This document shows positions 11,093 to 23,214 of a stretch of 64,000 bases of DNA, one piece after another. Within the stretch, counting starts at the first letter, position 1. The number at the start of each line of letters is the position of its first letter. The notes beneath the pieces were generated by a model that was not told where the DNA came from, made no database searches, and was given only the letters and a program-made list of their open reading frames with translations. The stretch is taken from contig NW_025920104.1 of assembly GCF_902686445.1 (NCBI RefSeq), positions 3,472,001-3,536,000 on the forward strand. The letters are read 5' to 3'. This DNA is from Sciurus carolinensis. Taxonomy: Eukaryota; Chordata; Mammalia; Rodentia; Sciuridae. A program made the position numbers and the translations under genes.

Positions 11093-11957
11093 GGATCCCT
11101 GTTAACCATGTCTGTGGCATGTGTGGTGCCTAGGAATGTTCCTGTGCAAGGGCACAGGATGCTTAGCTGCTGTGGTAATGCCCTGCATGAGAAGACTCAG
11201 TTCAAGAGTCCTACCAGCTGTGACCTTGATCTCGGCACACAGCTCCTGGGAACAGAGGAATTCCTTTGCTAGACAATTAAAATGTTTCACCAGTTCCATT
11301 ACTCCTGAGTCTGCTTTAAACAATGGACTTTGTAGAGAGCTAAACAAAGCTCATAACATTGCACTTTGCAACTGAGGATTGCAATTGCAGAAAAGCTACA
11401 AAGATGTTATAGTTTCAGTAACTTTCCTGAAAACAAAGAATACTGGTTACATAGTAATTAACCTGATAATGAAACATATAAAAATAAAGATTGCTGGTGT
11501 AACTCACATTTGCATCTTCACCAGAAAGAAGCACTCCACCTGACCCAAACTTTATCTTCAAAATCTGTTTGTGATTCTCTTTTTCTAATCCTCCTTCACC
11601 CTTTGCCAGAATATGCAAATTTGGCAGTGCTAGTCAAGGCAGTTTGTGGCCCATATGGGGAGTGAACCCATGACCTTGGAGATGTAACTCAGTGATAGGC
11701 ATAAAACAAAGAATTTACACATATTTGTTACAAGTATACTCATACAATTATGCATATGTGACACAAAGGTTTGTGAAAGATAAGAAACAAACATATACAT
11801 CTGCTTTTCCTAAAATGGCTCTTACCTATTATATTGCCAAGCCTAGCTGCTAAATGACTCCCATAGAAAGCAACTGCACCAGAATTGTATTAATTATTTT
11901 ATTATCAATTCATTTGATTTGTGAAATACTGCAATAAATAATCACTCTGTTTGGAAA
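11093..11957. other. Non-coding sequence, unassigned
   Basis: Small open frames overlap on both strands at 11100-11380, but none resembles a protein that I know. Nothing else supported. Confidence 0.5.
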
Positions 11958-12513
11958 TGTTATGGGGTGCACATTAAGAACAGACCGATCACCACTGAGA
12001 AGTCCAAATTTGAGAGTCTTTATTAAGCTGGCCAGCTTAATACAATGCCCCAAAAAATGGCTATTGGGAGAACAGACCTGACCACAGGGTTGTAGGGGTT
12101 CTTATACCAAAAATCACATCAATCATAAGTGTCTGTTGCTATGATTCAAAATTACACATTAGCATCATGAGATCATCGACAGAGGGGGAAGTGGGTCAAA
12201 ATGACCCTTACCTAGGTACAAACTAAAGAATGGTTACTAACATCCACACAATCACTGTTCACATGGTACATTGTTTTGATGCAATAGGAATCAAAAGAGA
12301 GCAATTCTTCACTACATAGGAGTTGCCATTGTATATTATTAAATATGTCACACTAAGTAACTGACGATGGTCACAGAGGTGGGGTGTTCCCATGGAAGAA
12401 ACTTATTTCCTACATAACATGGAGTCTCAGAGCAAACTGGAGTCTGTTTAGTCATTTCCCTTAGAGTCTGGCCTATAACTTTCTTATGGAGTCAGATCTG
12501 TCAGCCCATCACA
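11958..12513 (-). mobile_element. ERVK-like solo LTR
   Basis: The element has TG...CA ends. On the minus strand it runs from TGTGATGGGC to CCATAACA. A TATAAG-type box lies about 130-150 nt before the end, and an AATAAA polyadenylation signal precedes the last ~65 nt. The U3-R-U5 layout and the ~556 bp length fit an ERV class II LTR. A second diverged copy lies at 8350-8500. There is no internal retroviral sequence next to it. Confidence 0.7.
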
Positions 12514-13337
12514 GATACAAGGGAAATATTTATTCAGAACCCTAGAAAACATATACTATTGAAATTTCTCTACCTAAGCACAAGCAGAGCCTGCTCTGCT
12601 GATTTACTCCCCTTCAGATAAAACAAACTACCATGTTTTCCCAGAAAGCTCCATGTTAATCCATCCATTCCCCACCATGCACCTGTAAGCCATTAATTCA
12701 TTCATTTAATATTTAACAAATGTTGTCCTTGTACCAGGCATTATTTTTGAAACTTGAGATATGTTAATAAGCAAAACCTAGTTTCCTATTGCTTATGAAG
12801 CTCATTTTCTAGAAGAAAGTGGTACATACTGGAAAGGTATAAGAAAAGTAAAGCCAACAATAATGTACTCTATGTAGCATCTATTGTGGTAATGATAGAT
12901 AAAATAAAGATACATTGTATAAATCTCTAAAGTGGGACCATACATGCTTCATTTTAATGTACTCAAATATTGACCACTGTGTTCCTGAGGAATTGGATTT
13001 GGGGGCAATTAACAAACTGATATATAGTCTTAAATGAAATAATGACTTATTCTCTTACACAAAACACATGCATTTGTGTTCTTTACAGTGTTGATATCAC
13101 ACATCCACAAAACTTTAGACTACTTCCTTTCTGTTCAGTTGTTCTTAGAATGTGACTGTTGTCTGGAGTGTCACTGGACAGATGCAGAGACTACTTCAGG
13201 AAAGAGGAATGGGAAAAGCAATGGGCAGGAGGACCCCAGACTGCACCCTGTATCAAGTAACCCCTTAAAGGCCTTTTATGGAAACATGACCCCATCACTT
13301 TTGATATTTAGAGAATGGTTTAAAAACCATGACAGTT
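12514..13337. other. Non-coding sequence with possible ancient repeat
   Basis: At 12690-12960 the order of motifs (ATTCATTCATTTAATATTTA, then ACCAGGCATT, then TTTTCTAGAAG) resembles a common mammalian ancient interspersed repeat whose name I cannot fix. No gene seen. Confidence 0.4.
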
Positions 13338-13505
13338 TGAATCAGGAGAAACACAGGTTCAAATCCAGCCTCAGCAACTTAGCAAGGCCCTAAGCAACTC
13401 ATTGAAACCCTGTCTCTAAATAAAATATTAAAAGGGCTGGAGATGTCTCAGTGGTTAAGTGCCACAGCGTTTGATCCCTGGTTCCCAAAAGTAAAGAAGG
13501 AGGAG
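13338..13505 (+). mobile_element. B1-dID composite SINE, 5' truncated
   Basis: The B1 3' half (CAGGTTCAAATCCAGCCTCA, then CCCTGTCTCTAAATAAAAT) continues into an ID unit (GGGCTGGAGATGTCTCAGTG). The ID B box is followed by an A/G-rich tail. This fusion is characteristic of squirrel-related rodents. Confidence 0.85.
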
Positions 13506-15164
13506 AAGAAGACAACAAAGAAGAGGTAGCCTCTTTAGGAACCTTTTTACTGCACATAGCACTTCAGGAAATATTTTCTTGGGCTTCAGGGTAATATGAT
13601 TGTAAGCTGTCTGCAAAGACAAATGGTTATTAATAGAACTTGGAGATACTAGAAATTAAAAGAGACTATAGATGCAAATTCTATCTATAGAGGAAGTTGT
13701 ATTAAATATCTGCATGAAGAGGTCTAAGAAATCAGTAAGATTTATGGCATGTAGTCTGTTCCTTTTTAAGAGTATGTAACCTACTTTTGTTTAAAAAGAG
13801 AGCTCACAAATTTGGCCCTGTCTCCTGCCTGACTTGATGCTGTTTTTCAGAGGGCAGCCATGTGAAGCATGACACTTTTCTTGATCAACAGGGATGGATA
13901 ATAACAGGACGGTGGTCCTGTAAGAGTACAATTGAGATATGAATGTCCTTTCTAGTAATTTTACTGTGCATTTTCTATTGAGGTATGTGTAGGTGTGCAG
14001 ATGTTCAACTAGTGAGTTACCTTGGTGACTGCTTTACACAGCATGACATGTGGGTGAGAAGTGCAGGCATGCAGAAGGCTGTCCTGGGTTTGTGGAATGC
14101 TCCTGATGACCAAGAGGGGAGCAAGTAAATGGCATTGTTTTTCTCTATGAACTTGTCCTCACCACCAGCTATACCTTGACTTCTTTCCCCAACTGGTTGT
14201 TCCTGGGCTTTCCACCCAGGGTTACTGAAGTATGCTTTGCTCTGGCTTGGAATACATTGTCACTGTCCACATTATTAATTGGCTCATATCTATCTTAACC
14301 TAAACTTGCCTAAATATTTGAAATTTACTTTGGACCCTCAGACTGTGTAGGAACTTGACCTGAAGGTGGGAATATCATGTGGTTGTTTCAAATGATTTCT
14401 TACATTGTTAATAATTGCATAATGGTTTATTTATGTTTTCCCTGTGTGTCACACCAAGTTGGGGTGAATCTGAAAGTTTGTTGTCCAGGAGACTTAGCTA
14501 GGTGGAATTGTGTTGGGAGACTTTCAGTTCATTGTGCCCATGAAGGAGGAAGCACTGTGACTTTCCTTGTGATTGTCTTTTTCATGCTACAATGGTTCCT
14601 TAAGGTCAAAAACTATTTAAACTGGCTTGTATGTAATTTATTACCTGAGTTTGAATCATACTCTCAAGGACATGGGCATAAAGCTTGAGTCTTGTGCTTG
14701 TGATTGGAGAGAGCATTTGGAGGAGGTCAGGATGACATAAGATTTGCTATGTAGCTATGGGTACATGATCTTGAGGTGTCTGAACTGTGCTCTCCACTTT
14801 TCTTTTATGCACCTGGAATAATGGTATAGCTCTGTAAATGTTTAAAATACTGCTGAAAGAATGAGCATTTGAATGTTCAACTAGGAAAACTTCCTGGGAG
14901 AATCCAAGATGTTTTCTAACTGGATATTAGGTAGGACAGAGGAGCAAGTCCACTTTAAGTGAACTATGAATATCCATTGAAGTTGACTTAACTGAAGGTA
15001 CCAGGGATTTCCACATTCTTAGGTGGTAAAGGGATTTTTCTAAAGTGTTAGTCAGTGATAGTTGTAGAATAGATTGTGTAAAGGGAAGTGGTGCTCAGAA
15101 TCCAGTGTGTGGAATTTGCTGGGTATTCGCAAATTCCTGGCTCTTAATCTTCCTTCCTAAAGGC
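13506..15164. other. Non-coding sequence, unassigned
   Basis: A 103-codon open frame at 14377-14688 has no recognisable domain and no supporting context. I treat it as chance. No repeat is recognised with confidence. Confidence 0.5.
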
Positions 15165-15420
15165 TAGTCCTGTACAGTTTCATAGTCACTAGTGACAGGT
15201 GACTCTTAAGCACTTGAAATAAGCTGCAGGTGTAAAATACCAGACTTTGAAGACTAAAGAGAAACATGTATCACAAAATTATTTCTAATTGATTACAAAT
15301 TATATTATATGCACTGGATTAAAATAGAGTAATTTCACTTTTTACTATTTTTCAAGTGTCTACCAGGACATTTAAAATGGCACATGGGACTTGTATTCTG
15401 CTTCTGTTGGACAGTGCTAC
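15165..15420 (+). mobile_element. Ancient hAT-type non-autonomous DNA transposon
   Basis: It has TAGTCACTAG near the start, an AGCACTTGAAAT block, and the ending TTGTATTCTG...TTGGACAGTGCT. These match the mammalian hAT/MER family whose ends contain a TCCAATA/TTGGACAGYGCT pattern. The exact subfamily is not determined. A relative is at about 30290-30440. Confidence 0.55.
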
Positions 15421-16889
15421 ACTGTGGTATAGGCTGATGAGGTGACATAGTTAACAAATACCCTGAGTGATTCTGATGCAGGGACTTAGACCACTGATTG
15501 AAAAAGTATTGACTGCAATAGATATTTCAGTATGCAGGCTAGGAACATGAGAGCTGTGACTAAATTGGGTCAAAGAGGTTAAGTAAGAAGGGACACATCA
15601 GAGCAAGATGCTTTGAAAAAGAAATTGAGTTGATGGCAAATGATGTGGAGAAAATATTCTGTCACCCGACAGGGTAGTGATGGCCCATGCTCTGATACAG
15701 AAGCTCCTCAAGCTCAGCCTGTTCTCACACTTCACCATGGTTACAATTAAGTGCAGAAGCTTCTAGGGACTTTGAGTTTGTCCTTGACCGCATCTTATCC
15801 AATGTGTGTACACTTTTCAGAATGTTTCTTAAAAGTGTATTCTTTGTTTCTTGCACTTACTTTCTTCTCCAGGCAATGCAGTGATCTTAAGGGATTTTGT
15901 GAAAGTCATTTGGCAAGGGAGAAGTATAGATGTAAACTTATTTTCTGAAGAAAATCAGAATTACTAAACCCTTATTCATAAGAGATAACTGAAAATACAG
16001 ACTGGCCTCTATTGCACATTTGGGGTTTGAAAACATTTTCCAAGTTTTTTACTCAAAATTTTTCTAAAGCTAGAATCATGGCATTTTTATACCAAAAGTA
16101 GCTTCATTAATGACTTAGTTACATAATTATATTGATAAGAAATATGAGGCCCAGCATATTACATATTTAGTTTATAATTCCCTGTTCATTTAGTGGAAGA
16201 TTTTGTTGAACATCTAGATTTATTGACATCATCTCCTTTTAAATTGTTTCTACTTGAAAACATACTGAGTATTTTTTTTTATTTCTGTAAAGTTTTTTTT
16301 ATGGAAAAAAAAGAACTGATTTTAGGCTAAAGATTTTTATACTCAGGACCTTCTACACATAGTATGGAGAGAAGGACATTTACAAACCAAAACACTTTAT
16401 GCAGACACAGAAGTCACTGCTGGTGCCAGAAGGGGACAGTGTGCACACAGCAGTCATCTTTTCAGCCTTCAGAACTTGGGAACCTGCTCCTGGGAAACTT
16501 AAATGGGAAGGCTCCTATTTCTAAGGTACTCATGTTGCATGGAATATTGACAATAAATGTTGAGTTTTAATGTATTGCAGAAGTGGTGTTCTTTTAAGCA
16601 TATGTACACACAGACTGAAAATTACATGAATAGGTTATAGTATTTAATAATATTTTATTTAGATGTTAATTGTTTTTATATGAAAAAAGAACATTTTAGG
16701 TGATTAAATCAATATTCTCATGGACTCAGATATGTTCCCATTAAATAGTGTGAGTTGTTTTATTTTTCAAGTCAACCTCTTGACACAAAGGAGTTTATTC
16801 TAAATCTCATGATCAACTTTCATAATCTCTCATGATCTAAGGCAGACTGCCTCCAACAAACCATGGAAATCTAATGAAAGACATTTAAG
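15421..16889. other. Non-coding sequence, unassigned
   Basis: Short open frames at 15751-15948 and 16364-16570 have no recognisable similarity. The flank is AT-rich. Nothing else supported. Confidence 0.5.
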
Positions 16890-17360
16890 AACACTATAGT
16901 AAGATATAAGACATTACTCAAAGAAGGACACATGTGTTCTCAGGTTAAAAGACTCTTTTGTAAACATGTCAGTGTTATCCAGTGACCCATAAATTGGTTG
17001 TATCCCAATCAAATTTTCAGCAATCTTTCTTGTACAAATGAACAACTCATATGGAAAAGCAAATAACTGAGAATAACAAAGAAAATCTTAAAGAACTAAG
17101 TTGCGGACACACATTAACAGGCAACAACAAGTATTTAAAATCTAACTAATTAAGAGAGTGTTTTATAAGCACAAACAGGATCAGAGATTCTAGAAGCAGA
17201 TTCATATAACCACATTCATCTGATTTACCACAAAGGCAGAATTGGAATAAATGAGGAAAAGATGATCTTTTTAATAAGTTATGCTAAATCAAATGAAAAG
17301 TCATATGGGGGAAAATAAACCTCCACTCCAATTTCTTGCCATATAAAAAAATCTATTTCA

Positions 17361-17592
17361 AGCCAGTTGTGGTGGTGCACACCTGTAGTCCCAGTGATGT
17401 AGAAGTCTGAGGTAGGAGGATTGCAATTTTGAGTCCAGCCTCAGCAACTAGCAAGAGTCTAAGCAGCTTAGTGAGACTCTGTCTCAAAATAAAAAATAGA
17501 AAGTGGTGGTGATGTGGCTCATTGGTTAAGTATCCCTTAGTTCAGGCCCTGATACCCCCCCAAAAAAACCAGGCAAAACCCAAACAAAAAAG
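17361..17592 (+). mobile_element. B1-dID composite SINE, nearly full length
   Basis: Begins GCCAGTTGTGGTGGTGCACA (7SL A-box region) and continues through TCTGAGGTAGGAGGATTGC to AGACTCTGTCTCAAAAT. A degenerate ID monomer and an A-rich tail follow. It is nested in the ancient L1. Confidence 0.9.
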
Positions 17593-17861
17593 GAATATTT
17601 CAAATAAATGTTACATCTACATATAAAATGGGAAAGTGGACAAAGTATATAATTCTGCAATTGATAAGAAACATAATGTCAAATGACTCTACACATATGG
17701 AAATATATTAATTGCCATGCAAATGAAATGAAAAATGTTGATAACATTTTATATTTCATATTTATAAAAATCAAAATGTGATAATTACTTGCAGTGGTTG
17801 AGATTTGAGAGGTTATCTTGTATTCTTAGGCACTGCAAGTGGAAATTTAAGTGGATATAGT

Positions 17862-17945
17862 GGACTGGGGATATGGCTCATTGTTTGCCCAACATGCTCA
17901 AGATCCTGGGTTTTCAATCTACTCTGCTAAGGAAACAAAAAATGT
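17862..17945 (+). mobile_element. ID/tRNA-Ala SINE, diverged
   Basis: GGACTGGGGATATGGCTCAT followed by CCTGGGTTTTCAATC, a mutated B box, and an A-rich end. It is nested in ancient L1. Confidence 0.8.
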
Positions 17946-18533
17946 CCCTGGATTAAGTCTCCAGCACTGCCAAAAGTAAAGAAGAAAAGAAATATGGGCA
18001 TAGCACTTTTAGAATTAATTAGGCAATAATTATAAAAATATAAATGTATATTCTCCCTAACCCAGAAGTGCTATTTCATGGAATTTATTCCACAGATATA
18101 CAGAACACCAGAAGCAACATTAATGTCCACCACTTAAGAACTGATTAATTACTTGTGGCTCACCAACATATGAACTATAAGATAATTGCAAAGAATGAGT
18201 ATTCTCATTTAGAAGAATTGCCACTGTATTTTGTGTAAAATAACCCAAGACATAAAACCTGTCTTCACAGTATTGTAGAACTGAGAAAAGTTGTATGACA
18301 GTGTTTCACATCTTTGAGGAACAGCGAGGGGTATATGATATAGGTGAAGTATGTTGGAAATGTCATGAAGGGTCAAATCAGTCAGGAAGATCATATATCT
18401 TAGAGGACTCAGGAAAATATGGTTACTAGGGGTGAGATAAACAGGAAAGACCTCAGTGTATGCTTGTATCTGATTAATGCCTGCTCTACCTTTGCATACT
18501 AGGTGTGAGTGAGATAGATAACTCTGAACTTTT

Positions 18534-18634
18534 TCTTTTTTTGTTTGATTTTTCTTTTTTCAGTGTGGGGAATCAAACCCAGGACCTCATGCATGCTAAG
18601 GTTCATACTCTACCACTGAGCTATCTTCCCAGCC
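18534..18634 (-). mobile_element. ID/tRNA-Ala SINE with target duplication
   Basis: Minus-strand A and B boxes (GGGTTTGATTCCC-type) and a T-rich plus-strand tail. CTGAACTTTT is duplicated at 18524-18533 and 18635-18644. Confidence 0.92.
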
Positions 18635-18989
18635 CTGAACTTTTATTTCATATGTTCAAGGCCTTTAAAGTGTTACAAATGTATTTGTATTTAATATAGA
18701 GGAAAGAGATTGATTTTTAAGTGTCACTTAAAATAAAACAAGTATCTATAAAATACTGAAATGGTTAATAGGAAGTAGTCTTAATACAATGTGGGTAAAA
18801 TACATTAAAAATCATTTACTTTTGGTGAGATAGAAATATTGGAGCCATTTATTATTAATTAAAATCAATGGTAAAATACAATGAATTTTTGGAATGTTTA
18901 TTTGTAAATATACAATCATTAGTTTATATCTCAAAGTTTAAAAGTTTTCCTATCTGAAATCTATCATTACCATCAAACTATACCTATAT

Positions 18990-19470
18990 TTATTGTAATC
19001 AACACTTATATATAAAGCTCCTTAGAAAACCTTCAACCCAAATGTCTAATCAACTAAAAAAATGTACAAATCAAATGTGATATAGTGATACACTGAAGGG
19101 TTATTCAGGAATAAATAGAAATGCAGTACTAATCCATGTTTTACTCTTAAAAAAAACCTGAAATCACTGTTAAGAAGCCAGTCATAAAGGACCATATATT
19201 GCATGATTCCACTAATATAAAATTTTCCATAATATCCAAGTATTTGGAGACTGAGAGTAGAGTAGTTTTTGCTTGGGATTGGGTTTGGGTGAGAACTGGG
19301 GGTTGATGGCTAAGTGCTGCAAGGTTTCTGTGGGAGACTAATGAAAATGCTCAAAAGTTATGCTGATAGACGTATAATTCTGTGAATACACTAAAATCCA
19401 TTGGATTATATGCTTTAAATGGGTGAATTATATAGAATATGATTTATATTTCAATAAACCTGTTAATATA
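18990..19470 (+). mobile_element. Ancient L1 3' end (L1M-type)
   Basis: Late ORF2/3'UTR pattern. It has CCCAAATGTCTAATCAACTA, later GATTCCACTAATATAAAAT, then a TATGCTTTAAATGGGTGAAT block and TTTCAATAAACCTGTTAA. These are typical of old mammalian L1 3' ends. It is heavily diverged. Confidence 0.7.
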
Positions 19471-19624
19471 TTTACAAAATCTTTAGTTTCTATAAAAGAT
19501 CAAAACTCAAAATATATACTAAAACATATATGGAGAGCATAGACTGTCTTGTATTTCTTCAAAAGTTATAGAAAACTCACATACAGTAGGTCCTCAGTAA
19601 ATATTTAATTATAAAAATATAATA

Positions 19625-20600
19625 AAACCCAGTCAATAAATGGGCTAAGGAAGTGAATAGACTCTTCACAGAAGATATATAATCAGTCAACAAATACATG
19701 AAAAATGTTGAATATCTCAAGCAATTAGAGAAATGCAAATAAAAACTGTAAGATTTCATGTCACACTGATCAGAATGGCAATTATCAACAACAAGCAACA
19801 ATAAGTGTTGGAGAGGATGTAGGTAAAGAGGTACACTCATACATTGCTGGTGGGAATGCAAATTGATGCAATCATTATGGAAAGCAGTATGGAGATTCCT
19901 TAGAAAACTTGGAATGGAACCACCATTTGACCCACTTATACCATTCCTCAGTTTATAGCCAGGACTTAAAATCAACATACTACAGTGATGCAGCCACATC
20001 AATGTTTATAGTAGCTTAATTCACAATAACTGTACTGTGGAACCAACCTAGATGCTCTTCAACAGATGAATATAGAAAATGTTATATATATGTATGTATG
20101 TGTATGTGCATATATATATATGCATGTATATATATATAACATTCCATATGTATGTGCATAGATATACATGTATACAAATATATACATATACATATGATGA
20201 ATATTATTTATCTTTAAAGAAGAATGATATTCTGGAATTTGCTGGTAAATGGATGGAATTAGGAAAGTTAGTGAATATCATGCTAAGTAAATAAACCAAA
20301 CCCAAAAAACAAGGCTGAATGTTTTCTCTGAAGAGTGGGTGCTAATTCACAATAAGGGGTGTGAGGAATAGGGAAGAATAGTTACTTTATATTAGGTAGA
20401 GGTGAGTGAAGGGAGGGGAAGGGGTATGGAGGAAGGAATGGTAGTAGAGTGAAACATTATTACCACATGTACATGTATGACTGCATGAGTGATGTGCTTC
20501 TTTAATAAATAATCATAAAAGTGAGAGATTACACTCCACTTATGTATGATCTATCAAAATGTATAAATGCATTCTTATGTCACATACAACTAATTAGAAA
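19625..20600 (+). mobile_element. 5'-truncated L1, 3' end of ORF2 plus 3'UTR
   Basis: Starts within the C-terminal part of ORF2 (AATGGGCTAAGGAAGTGAAT). It passes through the cysteine-rich region (AAGTGTTGGAGAGGATGTAG) and the conserved late ORF2 block, and ends with an older 3'UTR type that has ACACTCCACTTATGTATGAT. It is older than L1-A, B or C. A TA/TG microsatellite has expanded inside it. Confidence 0.85.
20080..20200 (+). repeat. TATG/TA-rich microsatellite within L1
   Basis: Imperfect TATATG and TATGTA units. The position is the late-ORF2 site where other copies read TATATATACAATGGAATA, so the tract probably grew from that seed. Confidence 0.8.
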
Positions 20601-20948
20601 AGAAAAATATTAATAAATTCTGAAAAATTATTAGATACTGGGTATTACTAAAAGCAAATGTTATATACTTGATTCATTCTTCAAAATTATATATTACTTC
20701 TGTAATATATATTATCCTTGTTAGCCTAAAATAATTCAAAAATTCTGTGGAATATATATCAAATTTGCTGAGTATCAGACTTCTGCTTTCTCAAATGATT
20801 TTTGCTAAACTTATTTCGATTCCCTGAACCATAACCAAATTCTTAAATGAAAAGGTAAATGAAATAGGTCAGAAGTAAACTGGCTGGGAATAAGCATTTT
20901 ACTATGGTTTGTATGAAAATGTGTGGCTCACGAGGAGAGAAACCAACT

Positions 20949-21376
20949 TGCTATGATTTGAATATGCTTCTCCCCTCTAAGACTCATGGTTTCTAATGTA
21001 ACAATATTGAATGGTGGTGTGGCCATTAGGAGGTGATTTACTCATGGGGGCACTTCCCTTATGAGTGGATTAATGTCTTTTTCCATGGAGTGTGTAATTC
21101 CCAGGGGAGTCATCTGAGTTACCTCTCACTCAGGAATGGATTAGTTACCCCACCAGTGGGTTGTTATAAAGCAAGCCTGCCCTTGTTGTATTCTCCTTTT
21201 AATAGCCTCATCAGCTTTTCCATGATGCTATGGCACAACACAAAGGCTCTGACAGATGTGGATGCACGGTCTTAGACTCCCAGCCTCAGGAACTGTGAGC
21301 CAAAATAATCTACTCTTCTTTATAAATCACTCAGCCTCTGATAGTCTGTAACAGCAATATAAAACAGAGTAAGACA
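20949..21376 (+). mobile_element. MaLR LTR (MLT/MST-like)
   Basis: Begins TGCTATGATTTGAATATG and ends CAGAGTAAGACA. It carries TTAGGAGGTGATTTACTCAT, TATGAGTGGATTAATG, CAGGAACTGTGAGCCAAAAT and a TATAAATCACTCAG block in the expected order for MaLR LTRs. About 428 bp, solo. Confidence 0.88.
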
Positions 21377-21659
21377 CAATGCCATTATTTTATATTTCTA
21401 CATACAGGATCTTGTATCAGTATAGGAACTTTGGGAAATTTTTCATTCTATAAAGTGTACTAAGTCATCAGAAGCCAGCACTCAGCTACTGAATTTAGCT
21501 CTATAGAACAATAATCTTAAAAACAGAGTGTGGAGAACAATCATTTTTACATGCTAGAAATGCTGTTGCTCTATATTACTAAATTTCTTGTAAGCTTTGT
21601 TAAAAATCTATATTACACATTTTCTATATTATGTATGCCTGAAAATAAAACTTTAAATA

Positions 21660-21722
21660 GGGGCTGAGATATAGTTCAGTTGTAGAATGTCTAGTAGTAC
21701 TAGGTTCAATCCCCTGTACTGC
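21660..21722 (+). mobile_element. Short ID/tRNA SINE
   Basis: GGGGCTGAGATATAGTTCAG and an AGGTTCAATCCCC B box. No long A tail remains because the element abuts the LTR at 21723. Confidence 0.75.
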
Positions 21723-22184
21723 TGTTATGATTTGGATCTGAAATATCCCCTAAAGATTACTGAGATAAAGGCTTGGTCCCCAATGCATAGGTGGAAATTC
21801 GAGGAACTGAATGGCTCATGAGAGCTCTGACCTCATCAGTGGATTAATTAATTGAGGAATTCATTGCTGTGTGGATTATTTCGAAGAGTGGAAACTGTAG
21901 GAGATGGAATCTGACTGAGGGAGTGGGTTCATGAGGTGTGGCCTTTGGGGATTTGTCTTGTTTCTGTCCCCTTCCTCTCTGCTTCATAGATGCCATGAGG
22001 TAAACAGCTTTCCTCTGCCATGCCCATTTTACATGATTTTCTGCCTTGACTCAGGACCAAAGCAATGGAACAATCTGACTATGAACTGAAATGTCTGAAA
22101 TTATGAGCCAAAATAAATTTTTTCCTTTAAGTTTTTCCCCCCAAGGTATTTAGTCATTGTGATAAAAAAGCAAATAGAACTGCA
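21723..22184 (+). mobile_element. MaLR-like solo LTR (TGTTATGATTTGG type)
   Basis: Starts TGTTATGATTTGGATCTG. It carries a CTCATCAGTGGATTAAT block, GGTGTGGCC, CCTCTCTGCTTC and TTATGAGCCAAAATAAAT (polyadenylation region). It ends near TTTAGTCATTGTGATAAAAA...GAACTGCA. It has the same architecture as 54090-54521 and 10233-10622. Confidence 0.8.
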
Positions 22185-22189
22185 GGCAA

Positions 22190-22730
22190 TAAATAAGTAA
22201 TAATGAAAAGAAATATAAATGGCTGATAGAAATGGGTGGATGTTCAATTTTCCTAGCAAAGATATATTAATCTAGAGGAGACAACATTTTTGGTTATCAT
22301 AACTAGTAACAGTTAAAAATACATAAATGCATACACACACATACTCAGTACTGGGAAATACAGCAAACATTTTAAAAAAGATTATATTCGTTTTAACAAA
22401 ACAGTTCCATTTCCTGAAATTTATCCTAAGGAAATATAGAATCTGAGCACATGTATATCTAAATAGAGGTTCATAAAAGTATTATTTATATAGTAACAAA
22501 TCAGAAATAATCTAAATACCTAACTGTAGAATACTGTTAATAATGTCAGTGCAATATTGTGAAAAATATTCAGCAATTGATATGTTTCAGAAAAATACCT
22601 AATCATAAGAAAATATATTCATCTATTTTAAGAAAAAAAGGGAGATGGAAAAATATTTCTAATAAGAAGTGCAAATAAATACACATGCATTTATAGTCTG
22701 TTGGAGAAAAGTCTGTTTTAGAAGTATTTC
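22190..22730 (+). mobile_element. Ancient L1 fragment (L1M-type), target of L1-B
   Basis: TTTATCCTAAGGAAATATAG, AGTATTATTTATATAGTAAC and AATCTAAATACCTAACTG are in the order found in the late ORF2 of old L1 families. L1-B inserted at its right end. Confidence 0.6.
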
Positions 22731-22750
22731 AAAAGAATGATCTGGGATCC

Positions 22751-22760
22751 AAGATGGCGG
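22751..22760 (+). promoter_or_regulatory. YY1-like motif, monomer 1
   Basis: CAAGATGGCGGCC fits the YY1 core (AAnATGGCGGC). In human L1 a YY1 site near nucleotide +10 to +20 fixes the start of transcription, and here it sits at +6. Promoter function is inferred from that parallel. Confidence 0.75.
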
Positions 22761-23204
22761 CCTAGAGGGAGACTGCACCCCCAATCACTCCAGAACCCTG
22801 GAGTTAAGAAGGGGAGGCATTGAGAGACTCGGACTGAAATAGAGCCATGGGTGAGTCTGCCCACTGGGTAAAGCTCGGTCCGGGTGGCAGGCCCAGATAC
22901 AGGTGGCTTATCGGAGCCGGGCAGGGCAGCTAGAGTCATCCACAGGCAGCCCTGCGCACTCTGGCAGTGGGCCCCGCCCACACAGCCAGCTTCTCTAGGT
23001 TCTCGGAATGGAACTGGCCCGCTAGTGAGAGCCTTTCTGACCAGAACAAGCTCCGAGTCCTGGAGCCAGCGCAGCATACTCTGGCAACGAACCAGCAGAG
23101 AGCTGCGATCCGCAAACAGCTTCTGGGATTAGGGCAGGGCAGCCAGAGACCTCTTCAGGCGGCTCTGCCCACTCCGGCTGCAGGCTCTCTTCACAGGGTG
23201 ATCA

Positions 23205-23214
23205 AAGATGGCGG
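23205..23214 (+). promoter_or_regulatory. YY1-like motif, monomer 2
   Basis: Same core in the second monomer (CAAAGATGGCGGCC), 454 bp downstream of the first. Each monomer could start a transcript. Confidence 0.75.

Larger units (their letters stand above)
16890..18440 (+). mobile_element. Ancient L1 (L1M-type) ORF2/3' region, interrupted by SINEs
   Basis: Highly diverged L1 sequence in the sense orientation. Recognisable pieces are CCCAATCAAATTTTCAGCAA and the following region of ORF2. The typical late ORF2 block AGAAGTGCTATTTCATGGAA with AATGTCCACCAC follows near 18065-18130. Two SINEs (17361-17592 and 17862-17945) split it. There is no open reading frame. Confidence 0.65.

Noticed and set aside
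11640..11700. Possible ID SINE (AGTGAACCCATGACCTTGG, GATGTAACTCAGTGAT)
   Set aside because: The two halves match ID in opposite orientations and there is no A tail, so the support is too weak.
13076..13393. 105-codon plus-strand frame as a gene
   Set aside because: Its C-terminal part is translated B1-dID SINE sequence, and the rest has no recognisable similarity.
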